A DNA stretch of 64,000 nucleotides, taken from the NCBI GenBank assembly GCA_035041965.1, contig JAPYMA010000618.1, forward strand, positions 331,295 to 395,294, given 5' to 3'. The translations under genes were made by a program, and so were the position numbers. The DNA comes from Anisakis pegreffii. Its lineage: Eukaryota > Nematoda > Chromadorea > Rhabditida > Anisakidae. This document shows positions 1 through 12,844 of this stretch, piece after piece (position 1 is the first letter of the stretch; every line of letters begins with the position of its first letter). The notes beneath the pieces are model-generated. The model saw only the letters and a list, made by a program, of their open reading frames with translations. It had not been told where the DNA came from and ran no database searches.

Positions 1-1
1 C

Positions 2-279
2 GGAGCACTGATCCGTTTTTTGAATTCAAAATGTCCGCATCGTATTGAGAACCACTGGTTTGAATTGTTTGAAAATCTGGAAATGGCGATAGAAGTGACA
101 TCGCGTTATCACCTTATCAATGACCAGTTCATATCCAATGATTTTTGTGAATTTTCAGTGTTGCCTCCAACTTGAATGATAGCGAGGTCTTGAACCGTTT
201 GGACGAAAGCGCAATTCAGTTGGAGCAGTGTGCCACCGGGCATTTGGATGAACAATTGGCAGCATTTTCGATGAACTGA
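2..279 (+). CDS. 3' end of an unidentified protein-coding gene (two exons, 5' partial)
   Basis: Exon 2-126 runs in from the left edge and reads through NSKCPHRIENHWFELFENLE and EVTSRYHLIND. It ends at a CA|GTTCAT donor in phase 2. The next exon, 159-279, follows a GAATTTTCAG acceptor in the matching phase. It codes for an acidic, helical tail containing SNLNDSEVLNRLDESAIQLE and ends with a TGA stop. The intron is only 32 nt, which is short even for nematodes. The alternative is read-through of the intron, which would end the protein at 173-175 with a different tail. The composition of the second exon is strongly protein-like, which favours splicing. I do not recognise the family. No signal peptide or membrane segment is visible in this fragment. 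Confidence 0.5.
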
Positions 280-1144
280 TATAGCCATATACGATGCTCT
301 GAAAAAAAGAAAGAAATTGCACCGAATCCATTCGTATGATGATAAAATGTAATATTATGAATGCGTTCATGGAAAGATGAATGATTTCATGACTCGAATT
401 CAAGGTGATGAAGTTTGAAGGAGAATGCCATTTTGTGATCTTTGTTTATGCTCTGTTGGTAAGCATTTTTTCCGTATTCTGGCGATTTTTCCTCATTTCC
501 TTGGAGATCGAAAAAAGTTTCTTCCTGAAAAGTTTCGTCTTCATCAGAAATTTATTGTGCAATCGTGAATTCTACCATAGTGAATCTCTGTGAACATAAT
601 CATAATTCTGCCAGAATACGGCCTCTGAACACTACAATATTAGTTGTTTTACATTGATCACTAATGCATTGTTCAGTCAGTATTTACGTTGCGTTTTGTC
701 CATTTTATCTGAATGTTTCTTATCGTTCTGAAAGTTCTTCTGTATTGTTTGACTTTAAGAAATGATATCTGATGTACCTCGTTGAAATATTGTCTCTCAT
801 CGTTCGTCGTGTGTCATTTTATTCATTGCTTTCATGAATTCAGATCTGTTCTCGTATCCTTTGCAAGTTTAAATTTATTTAAACATATGTAATATATTAT
901 TCAAAAACGTATTTGTTTCATAGTTTGATCACAATAATATTCTTTTATGTACATATCCGATCATCACATTAACGCATTGTTCTTTTACGTTTTCTTCAGA
1001 CTTTTCGGCCGTCAGCATCCAATTCATTACTCGTTGTCATTGTTCAACTGCTAGTTTCTTTCAAATATCAAGTGTCTTTTTCCATTGACTATCGTTCATT
1101 CATCTGACGTTCAGTTACGAACGACAAGGTGTTGTGTCTGTTGT
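280..1144. other. Intergenic stretch between convergent gene ends
   Basis: AT-rich sequence between the stop of the plus-strand partial gene and the stop of the minus-strand receptor. It probably holds both 3' untranslated regions. A 62-codon plus-strand reading frame at 405-593 is Phe/Leu-rich and has no splice or domain support. Confidence 0.4.
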
Positions 1145-4100
1145 TCAGTTTAGTTGCGTTTCATATCCCACAAACTTGAATTCTACGAAAGCATACAGCG
1201 AAGAGCTCGTGTTCTTCGGTATCGCCACCATTGTCCGTTTTGGAGACGACGAAGTAGAGCGAGAGAATGGAAATTGATATTGGAAGAATTGATTAGCTGA
1301 AAATTTTGAATATTTATTATTCGATGTGATGAGAATCTAATTTCATCCAAGAGCTGGTATCCTTTGATTTTTGAAATTTCCAACTTTCATTTGATTGCCA
1401 TCGGTAGTATTTGATGGTTTATGATGAAAGCGGAAGACACTTGGAACTGCATATATTCCGTTTAACAAATTCTAATGCTTATCAACTACCTGTCTAGTAT
1501 CGATCACCGTAGAGATTCAACTCTGTTTTGTGATTTCTGAGGGTTTTTTCTCTTTCAGTGATGTGAAGGTTGCATGAAAACTCACTGTGTTATCTGTTTA
1601 CGCAGTGCCCCAATTAACTCAGGTTTCTTGAATATACGTATTATAAGATATTGTAATATAAAATACATTGGAGCAATTGATTCTGTGGATTTTAAATTTT
1701 GAATCACATGCAAACAAGCATCAAGTACAGTTCAAATAATGCAGTGACCATGTGCCGTGTTAAGTTTATCGTTATAAATGAAAATTTGAGCAAATTTCAT
1801 GCGGAGCCAGCCATGTAAAATTTGCTCACCTGCTCGGGAAGCTTCGGCTAAAGCTATCTGTAAGCGACAGAACAGTTCATTCAAATTTGAAACATCAAAG
1901 TCTAATCGTAAGCCTGAACGTCTAATGAATCACCATCAATCAAGTTCATATAAAAATCAGGAAAAACGGTCGAAAGTTAGGGTACAAATGATGTTTATAA
2001 ACTTCACCTCTGCTTTCCACCTGGACGACCTTATCACGTCAATGTGGTACCGCAGTCACTTTTACCTTTGTTACATTTGTAAAATACTTTTTTTGTTTTC
2101 CCGTAAACTTTGTGATTAAATGTTTCACGAAAGCGCCATTGAGAACACTGTATCGCACTGTTGCGCATGTGAGCACTAATGAAACTGGATGAATTAGGCA
2201 GAGCATATCGGTTAAAACATTACTGAAAGTAAATCTGCGACATTCGTTAGGTTTTATGGTTGCAGTCAATATTCCCCAGTGGTTTTGAGAATATTATCGG
2301 AGTTCCGTTAGGATCTACAATACGTTATGAATGACCTATCTTCAATTCCTCACTTTTCATCGTCTTTTTAACGAATTCTCTGCAATGAGTTAGTTGACTT
2401 CATCGTATTATGCACATTCCGTAAGAATTCTCATTATTTGATCAATTGCAGCATTATTTCTCATTCTTTTCAAGCGCTATTTTGTAATGTTCTCATTCTT
2501 TCTCGCCACTCACTATCAAATTTCACTCTCTTCAATGTGCTCCTCAAACTTATCCGAGTTTCATTTTACTCACTATCAGTGAATGACAATTTTTATCGAG
2601 GAAGAGCGCACTGGGTCCATCTTCTAAGCCCAGAAAGACATTTCTTCCCAGAAAATGAATTGAAATTGTTCGTCACATATAAGAAATTATACCATTCCGC
2701 ACTCACCCTACTGCGTTGAACGCAAGGAGACAGTTTTCATCATTGTAACTTGATGCACGTCCTATCATGTGAAGCACTGCTAACAGGATGAGTACCGTAA
2801 ACGGTATAACACAGCTGATCAAGATATTTTTCTCGATTTGATGTTCACTTGGAGAACTGATCTGAAAACATCCATATTATTATCGATTAACAGGAGTGCA
2901 GCCCTTTCTCCTTGTTATTAGTTTACAACTGAGCGAAACATGGATTCAGAGGATCGCTCAACTGTTCTAAAGGCCTCCATATTGATAGGTGTCGTTGGCT
3001 ACTTTGCAAATAATGTGGATTTTAAATGAAGTTGGTAAAAGTAATGATCAATGATAAAAAGGCGCTTGTGAACCCATTTGAATGAGCTTCAGCAGGATCT
3101 GACTGAAGCTGATCATGGCTGTTGAGAATTTAAACGTTTTGCAGTTTGAATGTTTCGATGAGGGTGTAATTGCATTAAGAAAGTCTCAAAATTCGACCAT
3201 TTCCCCGTATTCAATTCCGTAATAGTTTCGATTAGCAAACAAAAATGAACAAGTGTTTAAACCTTCGCAATTCTCAATTTGATGAAAATAGACAAGTATA
3301 GCAGTGATACAATGAGTGCTGTTGATAGAATTATCACCGTGCTTACTAAGGTGTTCACCTGAAATGCTTACGACTGATTTAATTCGGGTCAGTCAGAGGA
3401 TGAGAATTATTCAGTTGATTGTGAGTATCCATCCTCTTCACCATCAAAGAACAACCAAAATTTTCTGAAGACAACCATCAGAATGCTATTATCATCGTGA
3501 AAGCGGTGTTCCTGTATTAGCCAAATGGGTTTCACTACCACTTCTCATTCCGCACACATATAGGCTGAGAATCTTACAGAGAAGTAAAACATAGACAAAA
3601 AAAGGCAAAGTATGATGATGACCAACTTTGTGTAACTCTTCGGTAGGCTCAAATAGACCTAAATGCTCGCCTAAAATCAGGTAATGATACGTGCCAAGCC
3701 AATAGTTGATATAGAGTTCCGGTATGAACATGGATAACTGCAAGAAGACAATGAGTACCAAGAAGACAACGTGCCATTTATTGGAAACCTGAAAGTTTGC
3801 TTGAAGATGAACATTTTCATTGTTCTTCGGGAATTTAATTTAACAGTGGAATGTGCTCACTGTTTACACTTTCCAAACGATTAATAAATGATCTACAATT
3901 GATCTTTATTGAGGTCTTAGAATTCCATCTGCACGTCGGCATATTTTGAATTGAGCTCTTTCATTTCTAGAATCTATCCTTCCTCAAATAGAATAGTTTT
4001 ATCACTTCTTTATCAAAGCATGAATTCATAAGCTGACAATTATTGATGATTGTTGTTAAAAGCTATGGTAGATACATTCACGAAGAAAGAAGAATATTTT

Positions 4101-4935
4101 AATAATGTGTTAATGATAATAAAATTGGTCAAATTGGTAATGTACTAATGAGTCAACAACGGAATCAACAGCACTGATTACATTGATAATACAAGTGACA
4201 TGAAGGGTCATTTTACTAATAATAATATTCTACTAATGATAATCTCAAAGAAGTGGCAATAATTTGCTAAAGTCCTGACCAGCTTAGCAGTTGGCGGTAG
4301 AAAGAAAACGATGAATCTGTTGACGGCTGTCGCGATCGTTCCAATACAGAGTGCATATTGCACGACAAACATTGCTGATACTATTGCCGAAAGTAAGAAG
4401 CCATTCTGGTGGTGCGTTAGTAATGAATCCAAAAATGGAATCGCTCGACAACGACGAAGTCTTACGAATATGTTGACGTAAATGTAAATGACGATATTCA
4501 GAAAGCCCTGCAACAATTCTGATGCGGAAAGAAAGCGTTCACTTCTTTTATGCATTTTGTAGCAGTTTTGGATGTAATAGCTGAAACTAGTGTAATTCCA
4601 CGAACAATCATCGAGTCTTGGGTTGGAGATCAACTGCGCAATGCTTTTGAGTTTATCGTCCAATAGATGGTCAACATGTTATAGTTTTTCAAGACGTATC
4701 TTTCCGAACCATGAACGAAAATGCAACCGAAACAGTAACTGAAATAACAGTAATACGGTTGTCAACAGTGACAGCTTACTTGTATAACGAACAGTTCGAA
4801 AAAGAATGTCTTATAAAAGCCGTCATTACTATTCTTCCTGATGCCATTCACTATGACCGCTAGCATTCGAATATAGAATATCACTGCCGCTGAGCCAAAC
4901 AGCAGCGCCAACAAATCAAACACATTCGAAAACAT
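1145..4935 (-). CDS. Serpentine chemoreceptor, SRG-superfamily type (SRV/SRG-like 7TM GPCR), 8 exons
   Basis: Exons in coding order are 4780-4935, 4280-4507, 3597-3788, 3263-3358, 2707-2861, 2066-2222, 1830-1857 and 1145-1296, giving 387 residues in one consistent frame. Visible segments: TM1 (res 1-40, LLALLFGSAAVIFYIRM); TM2 and TM3 (res 53-120), including IATAVNRFIVFFLP at the position of the usual NRF motif; TM4 with a conserved Trp (NKWHVVFLVLIVFLQL); TM5 ending in LLYLSIFIKLR; TM6 (FTVLILLAVLHMIGRA); TM7 (LTDMLCLIHPVSLVLT) with Asp and Pro as usual for the family. A Ser-rich cytoplasmic tail follows. In nematodes such receptors sense odorants or pheromones in chemosensory cilia. Weak points are the exon 2 acceptor (GTTGCAG), the exon 2 and exon 3 donors (GTCAGG, GTCTAT) and the tail. 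If intron 6 were retained, the protein would stop at 2039 after residue 337. SRV versus SRG is not decided. Confidence 0.85.
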
Positions 4936-7036
4936 TGTGATTCAGCTGAATCTGAAGTTTGAATAACTCGAAAAATTATTTACAATGAAACAAATCGCAC
5001 GAAACGTTTCGATGCGACCGATTCAGTTATAAAGAATTTTCAACGTTATTCTCATTTGACTACAACAAATTAATAGTAAGAGATTTTTTAAAATTTCGTT
5101 CACTTTCGCCATTCTGAACATCAATTCTTCACATGTGAAGATGATCAGTATGAAGTAAAAGTTAGCAGTGAACTATCTAAGAAATCCTACTGTTGGAGAT
5201 TTGGAACTGTTTGAAGTGATTTGCTTGTAATGAGAGAACCCTAGGTCGTTTAATTGATTAATTATTCATACGATTATTGTTAATAATGACCCAGTTAATG
5301 GCCATAATGATACTAGAGCATTATTAAAACACTTGCACTTTCGAGATCACTGATCAGACTTACTAATTCTGAGAGCAGTATGGAAACGAATGCAAAATCT
5401 CCAACATCCAACCCATACTGATGGTAACCACTAATTCATCAATGATTGTTCCTCAAGTTCTGGCAAACTGCTCTTTGTTCAAGTCCACCACAACCACTCT
5501 CAGCAGCACTCTTGAGCAGAAAAGCTTGATCGAATATGGCTGAGATCATTATGCTGATCACTTGCGATCAACAATGAGAATTTAAGATCAAGTGAAGCAT
5601 TGAGGAAGTGAACTGTGAACGAAACTGCAACTAATGGAATTGTTTGTTGTGACCAGTTGATCGTCAATCAGACTTCAAGTTTACGCAAACAAACTGCAGC
5701 CATAAAAGCAGTTGCATTTTGCAGAATGTGCTTCAATTGCATCTGCTTCCACGAACCTTGTTACGATATTTTTAAGTCACTGCTGCTGGCTGATTGAGAA
5801 TGATCTCAAATATTGTTTCATAACATGTGCACTTTCGTTTGCATCCTATCGCATGCTCCTCGTATTTAGGCTCATCTATTATCTATATATCTAGGCTTAT
5901 CTATTTTAGATTTTCGGAAATAATACGGTATTTTCAGTTATCTCTTGCAGTGTACACAAACAAAGGAAACTGGGGCAAGATTGAATGCCATAAGGCATCA
6001 TAAGAGAACTAGGTCAAGTCAAAAATCACTGCATATCATAAGTTCCAAAGTATCAGGTGAAAGCCATTCATTCAGCGACAGCACTTAATGAATGTGTTGC
6101 AATTAGCTAGCGATAAGTGCTCATTAATATTTCAAAATTTCATGAGTCATTTACCACTGTAATAATGCTCTTTTGATTACATGTAAATTGTATTGAGTGT
6201 AAATTGTATTGAGTACAATAAGTGAGCAAACTTCATTATTTGTCATGTCATTTTTCATGAATATTTTATGAAGTGATCGTTTCTCGGAATAAACATAACG
6301 AGACTTTCGCACGAGCATGAAAACGCCTATAAATTTTCTGTTAACAATTTTCAATAGATTCCCTAGTGAAATTTATAAGAGTCCGTTAATTTTACACAAT
6401 CTCTATTAAAACTATTCCTGTATTGGTTCGTCATCTGAGTGCAAAAGCTTATCGTTTCAGATGCTACTAGGAATTTCCATTCAGACCGAGGCAAATCAAA
6501 AAACGCAATCATTTTATTGAGAACAATAGAATATCTCTTATCAAATCGAAACAACAGAAGATCAAAATGAAATAATCACAAAATGAGGTCAAACACAATG
6601 AGATAGATTATTTATGTATGAAATCATTTCCGCAATGGAGTGATGAAGTAAAGTGACCAATTCGCATTGCATATGTTCCATGAGCTATTCACTAATTATT
6701 ATCGACAATGATACTATCTTAAAAATGATAACCGGCTGATAATATTGACAATAATCTTAACAATATCAATCACTATACCATATCACATACTCGACTTTCG
6801 TTTCACATCAGTTAAACAGAAACATCGAGATGTTTTCCTCTAAAGAATTTTCAGAACGTTATAGGAGAAATCCAATTAAAATACTGTTGATATTTCTGGG
6901 ATTGTGACGATGATTATAATTAGAAACATTTTGTGAAATGAAACAATTAATTGAAGAACAATTTGCTATAATTTGGCACTAAAGATGACAGTGGAATAAT
7001 AGACTGAAATAATCTGATCACAACCCAACAAAACAA
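4936..7036. other. Intergenic region between receptor and Tudor gene
   Basis: AT-rich sequence upstream of the receptor start and downstream of the Tudor gene stop. It should contain the receptor promoter. I saw no exon with matching splice sites, no repeat and no structured element on either strand. Confidence 0.4.
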
Positions 7037-10000
7037 TCAAAGAAGCAGATCATATGGCATGATTGGTAATATGGCTTTAGTTTCAGTTGTTGCGGTCGGT
7101 GGACTGTTCTCCGACCACACCGCGTAGCCTTGCTCAACAAGACGTGCTTCCAGTGTTTCTGAGGATTGCGTTCCATCGAACACCTTAAATACTGATGCTT
7201 TATGAATGCACCTCATAACTGACTGAAATGAAACTGTCGATTGAATTTTTTTGCAGCAATAATATTTTTTGAGCAGTATCATTAGCAGTCTTAATTAGTA
7301 ATTTTATGACTCTGTTGAAAATTCAAAAACTAATCACAAAGTGTGAATCTTTTTTCTTTCAATTGACCAATTTATTTACATTTACCGAAATTTTATTGCG
7401 ATTATATTGAACACTTGGACTGTTTGTCGCAATTAAAATTATTGCTTTTAACATCATATTTCTTCCAGTTAACGTGGCTCAAATTTTAGATAAACAACAT
7501 ATTGTTCAAAAACTGTTCACTTTCAATGAAGAAGGGAAATACTTCTAGACTGCAAGTTCTCCGAATGAATCAAACCATCACATTTATGACCAATCACAAT
7601 CTCAGCAAAACATTCCATACTTGTGCAATTCAATAGCTCATTACAATCCTAATTGCCGATATCTGATGGTGTTGCACAAAAGAACACTGTTCACTAACAC
7701 ATGTAAACATGAAGTATCAGATCAAAAAGCACGACATAACGACTTACCTGAATATGACTCACAAAAATAACGTTTGCTCGACGAAACGCAGTTGACTCAT
7801 ATATTAGTCTCGTGTTTTCGGATCGTCTGCAAGGATTTTCTCTTATAAACAACACTTTCAAAAAGATGACAAAATTAAAACCGTTAACTGCTTCTCATCA
7901 TCAGCTTCATTACATAGTTCAAAATTCAAAAATCTGGTGCTCACTGAACTTTTGATCCAATAGAACATAGAATATTACCAATAACAATTTGCAATCAATT
8001 AACTACTTTTGCACTCAATACTATTCTCTCAGAACTATCAACCTAACGCAATCAACCCCAAAAAGATCACTCACCTATTCAGAATACCGACAACTTTCAG
8101 TGATATCGGTACATCGTCTCTCAACTGTCGACTGAAAAAGTGTCGTGCCGCAGGACTCCAATCGTCACCTTGCGACGGTTTTATCCCATGTAAACAAACT
8201 TGTAGACAGAGCGGTGCCCGTTCACAATGTCTGAATCACATCAACAAAAATGATCATAAACGTAAACACCGACTACAACTGCAATGGTAACGATAATAAC
8301 AACGCATCGAATTAAACTCAACAAATTTCCTATCATTTTTTTCATAAATTTATCATTCACTTAACTTTTGAACTAACACATCTAATCAATTACGAATCAC
8401 TAACCAACTAAGTTCATAACAATGAATTCCTCGTAGAAAAAAAACATGTAATGCGTTATTTCGATCATAATCCAAAGCATGTTCGTTCATGATAACACAT
8501 GTCAATAATGAGTATCACTGATCCTCCACAACCAAACAAAACTCACACTGGATAAATTTCAATAACACTCGACAACAAGCGTATATCCGTACCACCAGAA
8601 TCGAGGAAGCGAACACGACAATAATATTCATCGGTCTTTTCGACTGCCTTAAGATTACAGATCTCGTCATATATCCTCTCATCTCAAAAGGCAAACTAAT
8701 TCCGAACAAAACAACAACAACAATAATAACAACATCGAAACCCCTTAGAAATGGCAATACCAATTTGCAAATCTGATAAACTATCGCCAAAAGAGAACAC
8801 AACAAGATTCACCTTCAATCCAATAATCTCAACCCGTTGCCAACAACCCATAAAACGCGCCACTTCTCCATCAACCTCTGCCACACCATATACACTTCTA
8901 CCATGATCCAATGCATCCTTACTGAAACAAAACAAAAAATTATAAAAAGAAGAACAAAACCATTCTTTACAGTGCTTGCAATGCCCTTAATGAGAATACC
9001 TTTCGTAACATTCAATGGAATCACAGCTAAAATCATCTCGTCTACAATCTATACAATACAATACAATACAATTAATTTCCAAACAAAGTTGACAGATAAT
9101 CGAAATCTAATCAAATGTAATCAAATTGAAGTGAACACAATTCAATTGAATCAAAACAAATTCATAACGAATAATTCACAAAGAAATTACAAACCCACAA
9201 CGAAAACAACTCACACTCGTTGCACACAAATCGGTTTTCGATTCGTCGGATGCCCGTAAAAAGCGTTCAAATCATCAGCCAACTTCAACAGTTCATCATT
9301 AGCTGCGATCATTGCATCGATTTGTTGTGCGCAAGAATAGGGCTGAATTCCTGACCGATTCTGAGCATCACCTACTCGATCTCCACCAGCAAGAAAGTAG
9401 TCTTCATTCTCTTTATTATCATCACTGTTATCACGGCGGCCACCCTCTTCAGCTCGTTTCATTAACAATGGACGAACGTAGAACTCATACGGTGAAACTG
9501 TATACCTGCAAGTATCAATCACCACAATAACCACCAACTGCATGCAGTGCTTTTATTGTCATAATAAAACTCCAGATTCCATTTTCCCTAGCCATCAGAA
9601 GAAGTGGACACAGATCAGCAAATCGCACACTCTAATTCAAGTAACAAAATTACTGGACAAACTGACTTAAGTCAAATTAAACTATTAACATTTGATTTAA
9701 TTCAATTTCAAAATGGCTAAGGATGTCTCACTACAAATAATCTGAAGAATAAACATGATGCAAAAAACGAAACATGAACTAAATACCATATCTTACCTTC
9801 CTTCTGCATTCACAAAACATCTATCATCTTTTACAATATAACCCTGTTTCTTCAACCAATTCAGATCAATAACGTCAATCTGAAATGATCAAGCCATGCT
9901 TGAGACGATCAACACAGTAATGTAAAATGAGTCCCTCTCTAAAACCGCACATCTTCCAGTAGCACTACCTTTCAATTTGTTGTGAATATCTTCAGTTTCA

Positions 10001-12844
10001 CCACGATCAGCAGTTTCTAAGATTAAAATGTCGACTCAACCAAATTCCCTCAAAACTTAACAAATCACAATTTCATCACAGAACAAATCTCGTTTGGAAT
10101 TCACTTAATATATACCACAAAAGAAAACAATTTTACAATGTTGCTATCACATTCTGTTATCAATCCGTTTCGAATGGAACAAACCAAACACCATTGCAAC
10201 ATTACTATGAAAACGTTGAACTTCTAGCAAAAGCATCCGAATGAATCAAAGTTTCTATACCTGAGGACCAGCCGCATTCTCATTCCACTCTGTATACTCC
10301 TCCATTCCTTGACGATTGTCCTGTGCTTTTTGCTCAGGTAATTTTTGTTTCCAATACTCCAATTGAAAAATTTCTCGATTTTGAATAACATTCTTTACGT
10401 TTTCATCAGCATCACTCCTCTGAAAGATTGAAACAAACAATTGATGACGTCTCCTCAAAGTGATCCAAAATTTTCAGTGATCAAAATCGATGCAGTGAAA
10501 CCCTTTCGATTAAACCACAAACTCTCATATCTCATAAATGAAAATTAATCAGTCAGTGAGCAGAACAATCCAATCGATCACATCCTCACCGTTGGATATA
10601 CCTTTTGCGTCGAACCATCAAAGAGCGCATGATCCAAGAGCACGCAACGACACTGTCGTGCAAATATGTGTGCAATTGAATTTCCCAAAATGTCCTTATC
10701 CTTCTCAATTCCAATCATATTCACCTGAATTCTCGTGAAAAAACATATCGGTTACACTATTCACCAACAATTCTTTCATTAAACATCATCTTATTCTATA
10801 ATACTTCGATCATCTTGCATTACTACATTACACCATATTAATAAAAAATGACAGCGTCATTCGTTTATTACATATTCTAAAACAAGCAATAGATATGAAT
10901 AAATGAATTGATACTGCCTCATAAAGTGTCGCAAATAAAAACCTTCATAATATCGCGATAATTGTTAATCTGTTGTGTGCTAAGTACCACTTCAATACGA
11001 AACATTGCGTAGTTGGCAAGAACCATTCGTAGAGCTTCGCATTCTTCCTCGGACCAATCCAAGCCATTCTTTGGTCTAATCTGAAGACAGCATGAAATAA
11101 GAAATAGACTGCTAGTTAGTGAAGTGAACTGAAGTGAACAGATCGTTCGTTATCCTATTGGGTTATCTCACGGATACATACGTTCTGATTTTGTCCTGTC
11201 AACACAGAAAACCAGCTCAGAAACCATTGTGATTCAGGTATTACAAAAGAAACGAATAAGTTCTTCTGGATAACAACTCAACGAAACATTAATACCAAAA
11301 ATTCGGAGATATAGTTTCACTGAAGATCACGGAATCACTGGAATTGCCAACATTTCATAAAACATCACAAAATCAAATTCAATGAAATTGTATCAAAACA
11401 CATCTAGAGAACCACCTTGAACAGAGATACGGCTATAGCTTGCCAAGGATGATACGAGAGAATTGGATCCATTTTGGCTAAACACGGGATGGCCAACCAA
11501 CCTGTCGTACCCTCATCGATGAACAAAACCTTCGCATAGTTTGCAACTTTCGATGCCTGAAAACTAGAACCCTTGGACGATCACCTAAGCAACAATGAAT
11601 ATTGCTCAATTTATATTCTATCATTCATTATTTTCAAATTTGCACTGTTTATTAGTCACATATATCTTCTTGAAATCATCCAATGATTCGAATTATTATA
11701 TGCACAGTGTCAGAAGAGATATTGCTAAGAATTATTATAACGCTGAGTCAACTGCAACGTTATACTATATGCTGTGAAAATGCCCAACTGTAAGATGTGA
11801 ATGCATGCAATGCATTAATTTAAATTTGCTCATTAAAAATCATAAAATTAGTTCATACGTTGGCAATGATCAAGGATTTGGAAGCATAAAGAATATGGAA
11901 ATCATCATTCATTTGAGCTCTCATCTCGACATGGCAATAACTAACACAACTATCACTGTCTCCACCAACTGCCAATTGAATGACTCGAGCTCGAGCATAC
12001 AAACCGTTTTCCAGTGGAGCCATAACATACTGACCTTCACGAACCTCATTCAGTTCAACCAAATCATTCCTGAACAAACCACAGATACTTCAATATTCTA
12101 GCTGAATATATGTCCACGAAAACTGGAATCAGAATCAGGTTCTTTCAAGAACGCCATAGTTTGACAACTGAAAAAAATACGTTGACTTTTAACTGAAGTA
12201 ATGCGGAGAAGTAGGCTTGAGCTATACTGATGACGAGCGATTTCTGTGCTGAACTGAGTTCCTCTTCTGCTGAGAATTTGCATAAGCACATTGAAGAGCA
12301 GTCAAAAATTAAGCTAAAATAGTTGAACAAAACATCCAGATAATATTCGAAATATAACTAGGTTTTAGGTAAATACTTACAGATCAGTGGTCTGCAGTTG
12401 TTCGGTGATATGATTGGTCAGCTTAACCCATATGCAACTTGGTGAGATCACATTCGAAACAATGCAGTTTGCCATTCGACACAAACGGATTCTGTGAATC
12501 TGAATTAGTTCATTGTGAACAACTGAAATGGAAACTAAGACAGAATATGAGAACGACGATATCCACGAAATGACTCTTCTATAAACTGCCAGAATTTATT
12601 AAAATGAAATATCACAACATAATGTTTATCTTCAGCCTACTTTGAAAGGTCTTCGGCTTTGCCTAACACATAGTCTGTATGTAGCACAGGTGTGTGAAAT
12701 GTTGAAAGCATGTATTAATCCACAAAGCTGATTGATAACCTTATACATTCCATTGTTTGCAATATCGCCATTTCGGACCATTTTCGGTAAGTCACTTTTC
12801 GAAGTTTTTGCCTCGAATATTGGTGATTGCCGACCACTGCTCAT
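7037..12844 (-). CDS. Protein with two extended Tudor domains, 14 exons, 699 aa
   Basis: Exons in coding order: 12641-12844, 12381-12499, 11859-12069, 11416-11556, 10943-11080, 10602-10724, 10261-10419, 9797-9879, 9215-9505, 8813-8921, 8547-8647, 8075-8230, 7748-7826, 7037-7222. All phases match and the total is 2100 nt. The first extended Tudor domain (about res 80-320) shows NVISPSCIWVKL, GLYARARVIQL and AKVLFIDEGTTGWLAIPCL, then the SN-like part LDWSEEECEALRMVLANYAM. The second (about res 393-670) shows YTVSPYEFYVRPLL, VYGVAEVDGEVARF, YYCRVRFLDSGGTDIRL and GDDWSPAARHFFSRQL. An Asp/Gln-rich linker lies between. Tandem extended Tudor proteins bind methylated Argonaute/PIWI tails or RNA-dependent RNA polymerase complexes; C. 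elegans EKL-1 is one candidate relative, not confirmed. No catalytic domain is present. The end of exon 3 is uncertain: an earlier donor would remove an odd insert at about res 155-178. Confidence 0.85.
9949..10035 (-). other. Possible alternative exon inside intron 8 of the Tudor gene
   Basis: The minus strand is open here and reads VDILILETADRGETEDIHNK, which looks like protein. It lies after a CTTAG acceptor and before a G|GTAGTG donor. It needs phase 1 on both sides, while the flanking exons join in phase 0, so it cannot simply be inserted. It may be an alternative exon used with another donor (G|GTCCTC near 10272), or chance. Confidence 0.25.

Noticed and set aside
9055..9075. ATACA microsatellite
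   Set aside because: Only four to five units; ordinary low-complexity sequence in an intron.
12090..12165. Extra exon between exons 2 and 3 of the Tudor gene (QTMAFLKEPDSDSSFRGHIF)
   Set aside because: It has a TTTTTTCAG acceptor, but no donor in the needed phase. The flanking exons join in frame without it.
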